From the NCBI GenBank assembly GCA_934169415.1, contig CAKPNP010000004.1, positions 1 to 49,966 of the forward strand: a stretch of DNA of 49,966 nt. Direction: 5' to 3'. This stretch comes from an uncultured Bacilli bacterium (GTDB lineage Bacteria; Bacillota_I; Bacilli_A; RF39; UBA660). The notes under the pieces are model-generated. The model had not been told where the DNA came from. It did not search any database and saw nothing but the letters and a program-made list of their open reading frames with translations. Made by a program: the position numbers and the translations under genes. Shown piece by piece: positions 1-9,036 of the stretch. Positions within the stretch are counted from its first letter, which is position 1; every line of letters starts with the position of its first letter.

Positions 1-1115
1 CTCAAGATTTAAATTCAGAAAATAATACTCAATCAGAACCTGAAGATTTAAATTCAGAAAATAATACTCAATCAGAATCAGAAGACTTAAATCAAGAAAA
101 TAATATTGAATCAGAACCAGAAGATTTAAACCAGGAAAATGATGTTCAATCAGAATCTCAAGATTTAAATTCAGAAAATAATACTCAATCAGAACCTCAA
201 AATTTAAACCAGGAAAATGATGCTCAATCAGAATCAGAAGACTTAAATCAAGAAAATAATATTGAATCAGAACCAGAAGACTTAAATCAAGAAAATAATA
301 TTGAATCAGAACCAGAAGATTTAAACCAGGAAAATGATGAAAACAATTTTGATGATTTAATGGATAATTATGATGAAAATTATACTAGTGAGCATGATAG
401 TACTCAAGATAGTGGAGAACGTTCTGCTAGCAATAAATTAAATGATATTACTAATACCAAAATTTATAAAGTTTTAAAAAAATTAGTATCCATGAGTTAT
501 GAAAAATATCAGAAGGGAACTTATAAATATAACAGAAAGGAAATTGTAAAACATTATTTGACAAGTCAAAAATTTAAAATTATAGATGATCTTGAAAGCC
601 CTATATTTAAACCAGATGTTTATGTTTTCGATTTATCTCCATCAAATAATGAATCATTAGAAATGTACGTTAATGCTATTAGTAGCGTTGCTATAAAAAA
701 CTCAATAATATATTTGACATATAATGAATCTATTTTAAGAAAATTGTTGATTAGGAAAGCTGAAAAAAATATTGATGTTAATAAGATTGTGAATTCTGAA
801 ATAAAATATTACCATAATCTTGAATGTACTATTTTTAATGAGTATCGTTCATTTTATGAAGAATTAAAAGATATAAAAGATAGAAAAATTTATGTATTTT
901 CAGATTTTGATATTAGTGATGATATTTCAAAATTGTCTCAGAAAAATGAAAATATAGTGTGGTTTTCTACTGAAAAGAAACATAAAATGTATAATTATTA
1001 TAGGGAATATCCTAGTTCTTATATTGGCTATTATGTTGAAACAAATGGAATTGATGATATAGAAAAATTTATAAATGAAAAAAATAAAAATAAATATAAA
1101 GGAAGGATTATGTAA
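1..1115 (+). CDS. Acidic-repeat protein with C-terminal VWA-like domain (5' truncated)
   Basis: The frame is open from base 3 with no stop, so the gene starts upstream of the window; the Met at 360 is internal. The first part encodes eight 13-residue repeats of the form D-L-N-x-E-N-x-x-x-S-E-x-x, very acidic and probably disordered. The C-terminal ~200 residues look like a von Willebrand A fold: a hydrophobic strand leads into D-L-S-P-S, which fits the DxSxS metal-binding (MIDAS) motif, and a later strand reads Y-V-F-S-D-F-D, as in the third MIDAS motif. The stop overlaps the start of the next gene (TAATG), so the two are probably co-translated. VWA proteins paired with metallopeptidase-like proteins (COG3864/DUF2201 type) often sit beside a MoxR AAA+ ATPase, which could lie upstream. 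Family assignment is inference. Confidence 0.6.
   Translation, partial: QDLNSENNTQSEPEDLNSENNTQSESEDLNQENNIESEPEDLNQENDVQSESQDLNSENNTQSEPQNLNQENDAQSESEDLNQENNIESEPEDLNQENNIESEPEDLNQENDENNFDDLMDNYDENYTSEHDSTQDSGERSASNKLNDITNTKIYKVLKKLVSMSYEKYQKGTYKYNRKEIVKHYLTSQKFKIIDDLESPIFKPDVYVFDLSPSNNESLEMYVNAISSVAIKNSIIYLTYNESILRKLLIRKAEKNIDVNKIVNSEIKYYHNLECTIFNEYRSFYEELKDIKDRKIYVFSDFDISDDISKLSQKNENIVWFSTEKKHKMYNYYREYPSSYIGYYVETNGIDDIEKFINEKNKNKYKGRIM
6..317 (+). repeat. Eight tandem 39-bp coding repeats
   Basis: Eight in-frame 39-bp units, each encoding 13 residues, followed by a partial ninth unit from 318. Units differ mainly at residue 4 (Ser/Gln), residues 7-9 and residues 12-13. Some units are almost identical at DNA level, which points to recent expansion. 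The array starts outside the window, so the copy number is a minimum. Confidence 0.95.
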
Positions 1116-2113
1116 TGGATAGTACTAAATTTAATAAATTATTAAATGAAAAATATTTTTTATTTAAAGATATTGCAAAAGAAAATAATTATAATGAAGA
1201 ACTTTTGGATATGATTACATTTATATACCTTAGTTTTTATATGGATTTTGGAAAAGAATGTGATTTTCCTTTATATGACATATTCAATAAAGTTAAAATC
1301 ATATATGATCAGGATAGTGTAAATGCAATAGCAATTAAAAATAATTTTGGTAAAATATCTAGTAGAGATGTTGCTATTACCATTTTTTCACCTAATTTAA
1401 AGGTTTTTGAAAATCCTGATTTAAAACAAAAACCACAAACTATACTATTAGGTGCTTATGTAGAAAATCGTTTAGCAACACCAGTTTTGAAACTTGAAAT
1501 GTTGCTGCATGAGATACGCCATGTTTTAATGGGATATTATAATACAAATATCTTATTAGATGAAAATACTTATTATATAAGAAGTGGACTACACGAAATA
1601 TATTATTTGAAGAATGCTAATAATAATGAAAATTTTTCTACAAAGAGTATGGGAAATACTATAGATGAAATAACAAATTCTTATATTACTGAACTTTTAG
1701 TTAATAAAATAATGTCCTTCAAAAAATATAAAATTGAAAATAATAATTTAAATCAATATTTATATTCAATAAAAACTAGTCAACCAGATGGAAAATATAG
1801 GGCTGTTGGATATAATTCTGAAGTTAAACTTTTGTATCCTCTTTTGTTGAATGAGACATTTATAGATATAATAAATCAACATCAGTTTGATGGAAATATA
1901 GATTTAATAAAAAAGTTTATTGAAAAAAATTCTAATCTTATTGATTACGAACAGTTTTCTACATTATTAGATACTGTTTATAATAACAATATAAAATATC
2001 CAACTGAAGTAGAAAATAATAATGTTGATTTTATTCATGAACACATTAGTAACATAAATCGTGTTAAAACAATAGTTTTAGATATTAATAGTTGTATAGC
2101 TAAAAATAGGTAA
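1115..2113 (+). CDS. HExxH metallopeptidase-like protein
   Basis: 332 residues, no signal peptide or membrane segment, so probably cytoplasmic. A helix carries H132-E-I-R-H136, the HExxH zinc motif, preceded by L-E-M-L-L as in zincins. About 50 residues later G-N-T-I-D-E-I-T (D184, E185) resembles the helix that gives a third ligand in gluzincins. The start overlaps the stop of the VWA-like gene by one base, so the two probably work together, similar to the DUF2201/VWA arrangement of COG3864 but split over two genes. Peptidase activity is not proven, since many relatives of this type are chaperone-like partners of MoxR ATPases. A terminator follows at 2154-2180. Confidence 0.5.
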   Translation: MDSTKFNKLLNEKYFLFKDIAKENNYNEELLDMITFIYLSFYMDFGKECDFPLYDIFNKVKIIYDQDSVNAIAIKNNFGKISSRDVAITIFSPNLKVFENPDLKQKPQTILLGAYVENRLATPVLKLEMLLHEIRHVLMGYYNTNILLDENTYYIRSGLHEIYYLKNANNNENFSTKSMGNTIDEITNSYITELLVNKIMSFKKYKIENNNLNQYLYSIKTSQPDGKYRAVGYNSEVKLLYPLLLNETFIDIINQHQFDGNIDLIKKFIEKNSNLIDYEQFSTLLDTVYNNNIKYPTEVENNNVDFIHEHISNINRVKTIVLDINSCIAKNR

Positions 2114-2153
2114 TTTATTCATTAAAGTTGTTTTTTTATCATTAGCAAAATAT

Positions 2154-2180
2154 AAGATAACTTTGTTATCTTTTTTCTTT
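2154..2180 (+). terminator. Rho-independent terminator
   Basis: An 8-bp perfect stem (2154-2161 with 2165-2172), a 3-base loop and a T-rich tail. It ends the VWA/metallopeptidase unit. Confidence 0.75.
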
Positions 2181-2234
2181 AATATTTTAAAAATATAATG
2201 TATAATATATTAAAGAATACTTTAGGAGGATTTT

Positions 2235-3845
2235 ATGACTGATTTAGAAATTCAAAATGAATATAAGCCATTAAATATTAAAGATGTTGCAAGAAAAATA
2301 AATTTAGATTCTATCGAATGTTATGGAGATTATAAGGCTAAAATTAACTCCAATAAATCTTATAATGCTAAATCTAATTTAATTTTAGTAACTAGTATTA
2401 ATCCAACACCATTAGGTGAAGGTAAAACTACTGTTTCTATTTCTTTAAATGATGCTTTAAATAGCTTGGGAGTAAATTCAATTTTATGTCTAAGAGAGCC
2501 TTCAATGGGACCTGTTTTTGGACTTAAAGGTGGAGCAACAGGTGGTGGATATGCTCAAGTTTATCCTATGAGTGATATAAATCTACACTTTACTTCTGAT
2601 ATCCATGCTATAACCTATGCTAATAATTTATTATGTGCTGCCATTGATTCACATATATATAATGGTAATATCTTAAATATTAAAAAAATTTTATTTAATA
2701 GATGTATAGATATAAATGATAGATCACTTAGAAATGTAGAAATAAATGGTAATGAAACTCATTTTACTATAACTGCTGCAAGTGAGATGATGTCTATCCT
2801 AACTCTTTCTAAATCAGTAGATGATTTAAGAAAAAGAATAGATAATATAATAATAGCCGTTGATAGTAATAATAATTATATTAAGGCTAAATCACTTAAT
2901 ATTACAGGTGCTTTAATGTGCATATTAAAAGATGCTATAAAACCTAATTTAGTGCAATCTTTAGAAGGTAATCCTGTAATAATACATTCAGGTCCATTTG
3001 CAAATGTATCTATTGGATGTAATTCTTTACTTGCAACTTTTAATGCATCTAACTATGCAGATTATGTAATAGAAGAGGCTGGTTTTGGAGCTGATTTAGG
3101 CGCTGAAAAGTTTTTTGATATAAAATGTAGAGATAATCTAAACCCTAAAGCTTGTGTTGTAGTTGTTACTATTAAGGCACTAAAATATCATGGTGGATGC
3201 ATAATAGATGATGTAAAAAAAGAAAACACTGATTATATAAAAAAAGGATTAAATAATTTATATAAACATATAGATAGTATAAAGAATGTATTTAATTTAA
3301 ATTTAGTAGTTGCTATAAATAAATATGATACAGATACTACCTTAGAACTCGATTTTATAAAAAATGAATTAGAAAAAAATAATATAGAATATAGTGTATG
3401 TGAAGGTTATACTTCTGGAAGTATTGGTTCTATTACTTTAGCTAAAAAAGTTTTAGACTTATGTAAATTAGATAATAAATTTAAATGTGCGTATAATTTA
3501 GATGATGATTTATTTGATAAAATAGATAAAGTTGCAAAATTAGTGTATAAAGCAAGTAAAGTTAATTATAAAAATTCTGTAATTGATAAAATAAATAATT
3601 TAAGTGATGAATTTAAGAATTACCCTATATGTATAGCTAAAACTCCATATTCACTATCTAGTGATTCTAAAAATTTATTATGTGATAATGATTATACTTT
3701 AGAAGTTACTGATATAGAAATTAAATCTGGAGCTAAATTTATTATAGTTTATACAGGTAAAATACTTACACTTCCAGGGTTAGGTGCGAGACCAAATTAT
3801 GAAAATATAGATATTTTAAATGATAGTATAGTAGGAATTTTTTAA
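2235..3845 (+). CDS. fhs: Formate-tetrahydrofolate ligase
   Basis: 536 residues, slightly shorter than the usual ~556. It ligates formate to tetrahydrofolate using ATP to give 10-formyl-THF for one-carbon metabolism. Diagnostic motifs are the N-terminal nucleotide loop T-P-L-G-E-G-K-T-T (residues ~58-66) and the family signatures E-P-S-M-G-P-V-F-G-L-K-G-G-A and F-T-S-D-I-H-A-I-T. A strong AGGAGG at 2225-2230 sits five bases before the ATG, and a TATAAT lies at 2201-2206. It ends 9 bases before mutL, and the two are probably co-transcribed. Confidence 0.95.
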   Translation: MTDLEIQNEYKPLNIKDVARKINLDSIECYGDYKAKINSNKSYNAKSNLILVTSINPTPLGEGKTTVSISLNDALNSLGVNSILCLREPSMGPVFGLKGGATGGGYAQVYPMSDINLHFTSDIHAITYANNLLCAAIDSHIYNGNILNIKKILFNRCIDINDRSLRNVEINGNETHFTITAASEMMSILTLSKSVDDLRKRIDNIIIAVDSNNNYIKAKSLNITGALMCILKDAIKPNLVQSLEGNPVIIHSGPFANVSIGCNSLLATFNASNYADYVIEEAGFGADLGAEKFFDIKCRDNLNPKACVVVVTIKALKYHGGCIIDDVKKENTDYIKKGLNNLYKHIDSIKNVFNLNLVVAINKYDTDTTLELDFIKNELEKNNIEYSVCEGYTSGSIGSITLAKKVLDLCKLDNKFKCAYNLDDDLFDKIDKVAKLVYKASKVNYKNSVIDKINNLSDEFKNYPICIAKTPYSLSSDSKNLLCDNDYTLEVTDIEIKSGAKFIIVYTGKILTLPGLGARPNYENIDILNDSIVGIF

Positions 3846-3854
3846 GGTGGTAAA

Positions 3855-5687
3855 ATGAGTAAAATTAAAGTAATGGATGAAATACTTGCTAATAAGATTG
3901 CAGCTGGAGAAGTTGTTGAAAGATGTGCATCAGTAGTAAAAGAATTAGTAGAAAATAGTATAGATGCTAAAAGTACAAGTATTAAAATAGAATTAAAAGA
4001 ATCTGGCGTTGAATTAATTAAAGTAACTGATAATGGTGTTGGTATGGATAGGGATGATGCCATCTTATCATTTTCAAGACATGCAACAAGTAAAATAAGT
4101 GATGAAGATGATTTATTTAGAATAAATACACTAGGATTTCGTGGTGAAGCATTAGCCAGTATAGCATCAGTTAGTAATGTAGAATTAGTAACAAGTGATG
4201 GAGTAACTGGTACAACTGTAAATATTAAAGGTGGTAAAATAATTGATGTAAAGTCTTCAGATTTAAGAAAAGGTACATCTATTTCTATTACTCAATTATT
4301 CTATAATACTCCAGCAAGATTAAAACATATGAAAAGCTTATATACAGAACTTGCAAGTATAGTTGAATATGTAAATAAAATGGCCTTATCACATTCTGAT
4401 GTAAGATTTACTTTAATTAATAATGGCAATACTTTACTTAATACGGATGGTGCTAATAATACTTTAAAAGTAATAGCTAGCATATATGGAATAGATGTTG
4501 CTAAAAAAATGTATAAAGTAGAATGTAGTGATGATGATTATGATATAACTGGATATATATCATATCCTGAGGTTAACAGATCAAGTAGAAACCATATGGT
4601 AACACTAGTAAATGGAAGGGTCGTTAAAAATGTAGAGTTAAATAGAACTATAAACGATGGATATCATTCATATAAACCAGATAATAGATATCCTATAGTA
4701 GTGCTTTTAATAAGTGTAGACCCATCTTTAATAGATGTTAACATTCATCCAACAAAAATGGATATTAAATTTAGTAAATTAGAAGAATTGTTAGCACTTG
4801 TTTTAAAGATGATTAAAGATAAATTAAAAAATCAATCTTTAATACGTGATGCATATATAGAAGAATTTGATAATGAAAAATTAGTTCTAAATGATACATT
4901 TACAGTTGCTAATACTAAAGAGGAATATAATGTTGATTATGATAAATTCGAATCTGATAAAACTCTAGAAAATAATGAAATTTCTAATGAAGAAGTATTA
5001 GAAACTCAAAAAAAATATGAAGAAATTACTCTTAACTTAGAAAGAAATGAAGCAAAAGAAGAAATATATAAAGAAGATAGTACTAAAAGGTTACCAGAAA
5101 TGTACCCTGTTGGGTTAGTACATGGAACTTATATAATATGTCAAAATGAATTAGGTATGTACATGATTGATGAACATGCTGCTAAAGAAAGAGTAAATTA
5201 TGAATTATTTAAAGAAAAATTAACAAATCCTTCTAATAAAAGTATACCTTTATTAATACCTATTACAATGGAATATTCTAATGATGAATATATAATTTTA
5301 AAAGAAAATTTTGATTATTTAAGGAATCTAGGATTTGAAATAGAAGAATTTGGTATTAATTCAGTTATTATTAAATCACATCCTGTATGGTTAACTAAAG
5401 ATTTTATAGATTTACAAATAAAAAAAATACTAGAATTAGTAATTAGTAAAGAAAAAGATTTTACGTTAGATAAGTTTAATGATCACTTAGCTGCAACTTT
5501 AGCTTGTAAAGCTAGTATTAAAGCTAATACTAATATAAGTATAAGTGAAATGGAAAATTTAATAAATGATTTAAGAAAATGTAAAAATCCATTTAATTGT
5601 CCTCATGGAAGACCAACTATTATCTATTATTCTAAATATGATTTAGAAAAATTATTTAAAAGAAGCGGTTTTGAAAGTTTAAAATAA
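3855..5687 (+). CDS. mutL: DNA mismatch repair protein MutL
   Basis: 610 residues. The N-terminal GHKL ATPase is clear: E-L-V-E-N-S-I-D-A, D-N-G-V-G-M and F-R-G-E-A-L-A-S-I. An acidic linker (about residues 340-410) leads to the C-terminal dimerisation/endonuclease domain. The metal-binding motif is present as D439-E-H-A-A-K-E-R-V-N-Y-E, a DEHA variant of DQHA(X)2E(X)4E, together with A-C-K-A-S and C582-P-H-G-R-P. This is therefore the nicking type of MutL found in bacteria without MutH. mutS, its usual neighbour, is not in the window. The RBS AGGTGG is at 3844-3849. Confidence 0.95.
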   Translation: MSKIKVMDEILANKIAAGEVVERCASVVKELVENSIDAKSTSIKIELKESGVELIKVTDNGVGMDRDDAILSFSRHATSKISDEDDLFRINTLGFRGEALASIASVSNVELVTSDGVTGTTVNIKGGKIIDVKSSDLRKGTSISITQLFYNTPARLKHMKSLYTELASIVEYVNKMALSHSDVRFTLINNGNTLLNTDGANNTLKVIASIYGIDVAKKMYKVECSDDDYDITGYISYPEVNRSSRNHMVTLVNGRVVKNVELNRTINDGYHSYKPDNRYPIVVLLISVDPSLIDVNIHPTKMDIKFSKLEELLALVLKMIKDKLKNQSLIRDAYIEEFDNEKLVLNDTFTVANTKEEYNVDYDKFESDKTLENNEISNEEVLETQKKYEEITLNLERNEAKEEIYKEDSTKRLPEMYPVGLVHGTYIICQNELGMYMIDEHAAKERVNYELFKEKLTNPSNKSIPLLIPITMEYSNDEYIILKENFDYLRNLGFEIEEFGINSVIIKSHPVWLTKDFIDLQIKKILELVISKEKDFTLDKFNDHLAATLACKASIKANTNISISEMENLINDLRKCKNPFNCPHGRPTIIYYSKYDLEKLFKRSGFESLK

Positions 5688-5742
5688 AATTTCACAATAT
5701 TTTAACAATTATAATATATACTAATAACTAGAGGTGGTTAAT

Positions 5743-6798
5743 TTGAAGAAAATAAGTACTATAATAATATCTAGTGTTACAACATTTATAGTTTGTATGA
5801 TTTCATTTTTCTTGTTTTTTAATTTCTATATGAAAAACTTAAAGGTGGAACTTACAAGAACAGAAACTGTAGAAAATGTTACAATTACAGATACAGGATT
5901 AAGCCAGTCTGTAGAAAAAGTATATGATGCAGTTGGTGTTATAGAAAACTATGTCCAAAATAAATTATATGCAACAGGAAGTGGTTTTGTATTTAAAACT
6001 GATGATAATTATGGCTATGTTTTAACTAATTATCATGTTATAGAAGATGCTACTGAATTATATATGGTAATGACAAATGAAGAAAAGGTAAAAATGAAAG
6101 TAGTAGGATATGATGAATATGCAGATATTGCAGTACTTTCAATTCCTAAAGATAAGGTTATTAAAGTAGCAACTATTGCAGATAATTCTAATACAAAAGT
6201 AGGAGATACGGCATTCACTGTAGGTGCACCATTAGATTCAGAAGTTTATTATCAAACTGTTACAAGAGGTATTGTATCAGGACTTAATAGATTAGTAGAA
6301 GTTTCAAGTCAAACTGGTATTGTTATGAATGTAATTCAAACTGATGCTGCTATAAATAATGGTAATAGTGGTGGACCTTTATGTAATGTAAATGGTGAAG
6401 TAATAGGAATAAATAGTTTAAAACTCGCATCATCTTCTATAGAAGGAATGGGATTTGCTATTCCTATTGAAACAGCAATGGAATATGCAGAAAAATTTAT
6501 TAATGGAGATAGTATAATTAGACCTTATTTAGGAATTTCTATGTACAATTTAACAAATTCTTCTAATACTAAAGGTGTTTATGTATATTCTGTTGATAAA
6601 AATGGATCATTAGCTAATAGTGGGATTAAAAAAGGTGATATAATTACTAAAATAAACGGAACAACTGTTTCTAGTTCATCTTACTTAAAATATGAATTAT
6701 ACAAATATAATGTTGGCGATACAATAGAAATTACTTATGAAAGAGACAATACTGAGCATACAGTTAAAGTAAAATTAATAAGCAATAGTGATGCTTAA
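5743..6798 (+). CDS. HtrA/DegP-type membrane-anchored serine protease
   Basis: About 351 residues. I place the start at TTG 5743, because the GTG at 5734 lies inside the Shine-Dalgarno sequence GAGGTGG (5731-5737). One N-terminal membrane segment anchors it outside the cell. The trypsin-like triad is complete: H98 (N-Y-H-V), D128 (Y-A-D-I-A-V-L) and S209 (G-N-S-G-G-P-L). A single PDZ domain follows from P-Y-L-G-I-S. This is the HtrA/HtrB/DegP layout of surface quality-control proteases. A terminator follows directly. Confidence 0.9.
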   Translation: MKKISTIIISSVTTFIVCMISFFLFFNFYMKNLKVELTRTETVENVTITDTGLSQSVEKVYDAVGVIENYVQNKLYATGSGFVFKTDDNYGYVLTNYHVIEDATELYMVMTNEEKVKMKVVGYDEYADIAVLSIPKDKVIKVATIADNSNTKVGDTAFTVGAPLDSEVYYQTVTRGIVSGLNRLVEVSSQTGIVMNVIQTDAAINNGNSGGPLCNVNGEVIGINSLKLASSSIEGMGFAIPIETAMEYAEKFINGDSIIRPYLGISMYNLTNSSNTKGVYVYSVDKNGSLANSGIKKGDIITKINGTTVSSSSYLKYELYKYNVGDTIEITYERDNTEHTVKVKLISNSDA

Positions 6799-6801
6799 AA
6801 T

Positions 6802-6830
6802 GGAATAATTAATTTATTCTTTTTTTCTTT
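6802..6830 (+). terminator. Likely terminator after htrA-like gene
   Basis: A 6-bp stem (6803-6808 with 6814-6819), a 5-base loop, then a long T-rich tail. The stem is AT-rich, so its strength is moderate. Confidence 0.55.
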
Positions 6831-6876
6831 TAAAATAAAAAAATATAAATTTAATTATCAAAAATTTCTATAAATT

Positions 6877-6895
6877 TTTGCAAAACGTTTGCAAA
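6877..6895. promoter_or_regulatory. Operator-like repeat upstream of 7083 promoter
   Basis: The 19 bases consist of TTTGCAAA, then ACG, then TTTGCAAA. Each half is palindromic and the centre contains AAACGTTT, the kind of CG-centred symmetry recognised by LacI/GalR-family regulators. It ends five bases before the -35 box of the promoter at 6901, a good position for a regulator. No matching regulator gene is adjacent. Confidence 0.5.
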
Positions 6896-6900
6896 TAGTA

Positions 6901-6928
6901 TTGACTTTATTTAAAAATATGATATATT
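6901..6928 (+). promoter_or_regulatory. SigA-type promoter for the paralogue pair
   Basis: TTGACT (6901-6906), 16-base spacer, TATATT (6923-6928) preceded by TG at the extended -10 position. It predicts a start near 6935 and a ~145-base leader before the ATG at 7083. Confidence 0.75.
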
Positions 6929-6937
6929 ATTATGGCT

Positions 6938-7060
6938 GAGTGAGAAAAATGTCATAAATTGGTTATTTTTCTAAAAAATATTTATAAATTAACTTTATAC
7001 AAAATTTAGTGTGGTAATAGCAGTATTTTTACTACTGTTTTTCTCACCCTAAATTTTTTT
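6938..7060 (+). promoter_or_regulatory. Candidate attenuator or riboswitch leader
   Basis: Two long-range pairings compete. Pairing A: GTGAGAAAAA (6940-6949) with TTTTTCTCAC (7038-7047), 10 bp. Pairing B: 7001-7013 (AAAATTTAG-T-GTG) with 7045-7057 (CAC-C-CTAAATTTT), 12 bp with one mismatch, running into the T-run at 7054-7060, i.e. an intrinsic terminator. A and B share bases 7045-7047 and cannot both form in full. Small hairpins lie between them (6964-6980; 7021-7025 with 7033-7037). This is the usual layout of a termination/antitermination switch, but the sequence matches no riboswitch class I recognise. Confidence 0.55.
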
Positions 7061-7082
7061 ATTGCATTAATATGGAGGATTT

Positions 7083-8012
7083 ATGAATAATGATATTTTT
7101 TTAACACAAAATCAACTATACGACGATACAGCTTTAGATGTTATTAAAAAAAGGAAAACTAAAGCAGTAATTACTGATTATGCTATTATTTTAGGTGGAT
7201 ATGTGTCTAATTTTGATGATGGAAATAATTTAAAATATAGGATTGGAAGTTATTTTACTGGTAGTTATAATGAAAGCTCTGTTGGAATAGTATATGACGA
7301 TGGTAAAAATTATTATACTTCTTTAAAGAGAAGAGATACAGGAATAAGATTAATAATGCCTTTTAAAGATAAAATTCCATCAAATAATGGAATAGTCCTT
7401 GAAAAACCAGATGGAGTATTAGAGGTAGAATATGGTTATTATCCTCAAGATACTGTAACTATAAAATTAGAAGAAGAGTTAAATAATAAATTTTTAAATA
7501 ACAATATTAGAGTTACTGGTAATATACACCTTTTTGATTTTGATGGTAATATTACTACTACCGAAGTATATGAACTTAATGAAAAAAGATTTGTTTTTGT
7601 AAAAGCAAATTTTTACCGAAATAGAAATTCTTATAAACTTTCAAATGAAAAAATTTACAAAAATGGAAGTTATGTGTGGATCGAAGTTAAACCTATAAAA
7701 TGGCTTATTGATAAAAGTTCAAATTTAATGATAATGGAAAAAATTCTTTTTGAAGGAGTATCATTTGAAGATGCAAATGACTTTATAAATAAATACTTAA
7801 AAGATGAGATGTTTAATGTAGAAAATATTCAAATGGTTGATGTAACAAATGATAAAGATTGCAATACGTTAAAAGATGAATTAAATAAAATAAGAAATGA
7901 AATCGAATATTATAAAAAGCAAAATGAAGAATTAAAAGCTTATAATGAAGAATTAAGTAAAAAAAATAAGCAATATAAAATTACATATGAAAAGTTAAAA
8001 TTTATGAAATAA
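7083..8012 (+). CDS. Uncharacterised YPQ-motif protein, paralogue 1
   Basis: 309 residues, no signal peptide. The N-terminal half ends in G-I-R-L-I-M-P-F, recalling the G-V-R-P-A-L close of DUF6273-type domains. The middle holds E-V-E-Y-G-Y-Y-P-Q-D, followed by Y-V-W-I-E-V-K-P-I-K-W and M-E-K-I-L-F, recalling the opening of DUF6273 (GxYPQ ... IxWxVL ... SxxIL). The two halves thus look like a DUF6273-like module in swapped order. The last ~50 residues form a charged coiled coil. It is followed 12 bases later by a paralogue, and a possible riboswitch or attenuator lies upstream. The function is unknown and the DUF6273 comparison is only motif-level. Confidence 0.6.
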   Translation: MNNDIFLTQNQLYDDTALDVIKKRKTKAVITDYAIILGGYVSNFDDGNNLKYRIGSYFTGSYNESSVGIVYDDGKNYYTSLKRRDTGIRLIMPFKDKIPSNNGIVLEKPDGVLEVEYGYYPQDTVTIKLEEELNNKFLNNNIRVTGNIHLFDFDGNITTTEVYELNEKRFVFVKANFYRNRNSYKLSNEKIYKNGSYVWIEVKPIKWLIDKSSNLMIMEKILFEGVSFEDANDFINKYLKDEMFNVENIQMVDVTNDKDCNTLKDELNKIRNEIEYYKKQNEELKAYNEELSKKNKQYKITYEKLKFMK

Positions 8013-8024
8013 GGGAGGCAAAAT

Positions 8025-9029
8025 ATGCAAAGACTATCTATTTTAAAACAAGAACAAGTATATGGATTAAACCAATTAGATATTATAGAAAAAATAGGAC
8101 TTATGGCTTCTATTTCAGATTTTGCTATAGCATCAGGAGGATATGTATCTAGTAAATTTTATTCTAATGATAGAAAAAACTTTAGTGATAGGTGTGGTAA
8201 GTATTGGATGATACCTGATGATGCTTCATTTAAAAAATGCCCTATCGTTAATGATGATGGAGATATTTCTAGCGTTGGTGTTGATAATAGACAAATAGGA
8301 GCACGTTTAGTTTTATCTTTTAAATCTAGTGAATTTTTAAAAAAATTAGTTTCTAGAAGAAATAATGATGGAGTATTAGAAGTAGAATATGGCTATTATC
8401 CTCAAGATTCTGTTAATGCTTACCTAGAGGATTCACTTGAAAACAACTTTTTATTAAATAATCTTGAGATAACTTGTAATACATATACAATGGATTCTAG
8501 AAAGTATTATGAAACTGATAAAAATTTTAGACCCAAAATATTAAAAGAGTATAAATTTGATAATAGATATTTTGTAAAAGTTCAAATTGATTCATGTTAT
8601 TGTGGTGAATATTTTTATCTTTCAAATTATAAAAATTATGGCTTTGGAGATTATGTATGGATTGAGGTTAAACCAGTAAAATGGTTTGTTGATGAAATAA
8701 ATAAAGTTTTGATAAGTGAAAAAATATTGTTTTCTGGTGTGCAATATAGTGAAAATATAGGATTTAAAGATACCCTTAATAATATAGATATATTTATTAA
8801 AAACATTCTTGTTAAAGATTTATTTCAAAGAAAAAACTTATCTTTAGAGACTAATATATCATCTTCAAAATATAGTATTTTAAAAGAACAATTACAAATA
8901 ATGAAAGAAGAATTAGAATATTATAAAAAAGAAAATATGGAGTTAGAGCTTGATAAACAGATACTAACAAAAGAAAATGAGTTATATGAAATGGCATATG
9001 ATAAGCTTAAAACTATAAGAAAAAAATAA
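8025..9029 (+). CDS. Uncharacterised YPQ-motif protein, paralogue 2
   Basis: 334 residues, clearly paralogous to the preceding gene. They share D-G-V-L-E-V-E-Y-G-Y-Y-P-Q-D, Y-V-W-I-E-V-K-P-x-K-W, the K-I-L-F-x-G-V segment, a G-G-Y-V element near residue 40 and a C-terminal coiled coil ending in L-K-x-x-x-K. This copy carries extra Cys residues and an insertion before the W-I-E-V motif. A good RBS (GGGAGG at 8013-8018) precedes the ATG. The matching coiled coils suggest the two products could form a heteromer. Function unknown. Confidence 0.6.
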   Translation: MQRLSILKQEQVYGLNQLDIIEKIGLMASISDFAIASGGYVSSKFYSNDRKNFSDRCGKYWMIPDDASFKKCPIVNDDGDISSVGVDNRQIGARLVLSFKSSEFLKKLVSRRNNDGVLEVEYGYYPQDSVNAYLEDSLENNFLLNNLEITCNTYTMDSRKYYETDKNFRPKILKEYKFDNRYFVKVQIDSCYCGEYFYLSNYKNYGFGDYVWIEVKPVKWFVDEINKVLISEKILFSGVQYSENIGFKDTLNNIDIFIKNILVKDLFQRKNLSLETNISSSKYSILKEQLQIMKEELEYYKKENMELELDKQILTKENELYEMAYDKLKTIRKK

Positions 9030-9036
9030 TGTATAA

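Noticed and set aside
6..317. Short regular repeats as a CRISPR array
   Set aside because: The units are contiguous, in frame and without unique spacers; they are coding repeats.
360..1115. Complete 251-residue gene starting at ATG 360
   Set aside because: The same frame is open without a stop to the window edge and carries the coding repeats, so ATG 360 is internal.
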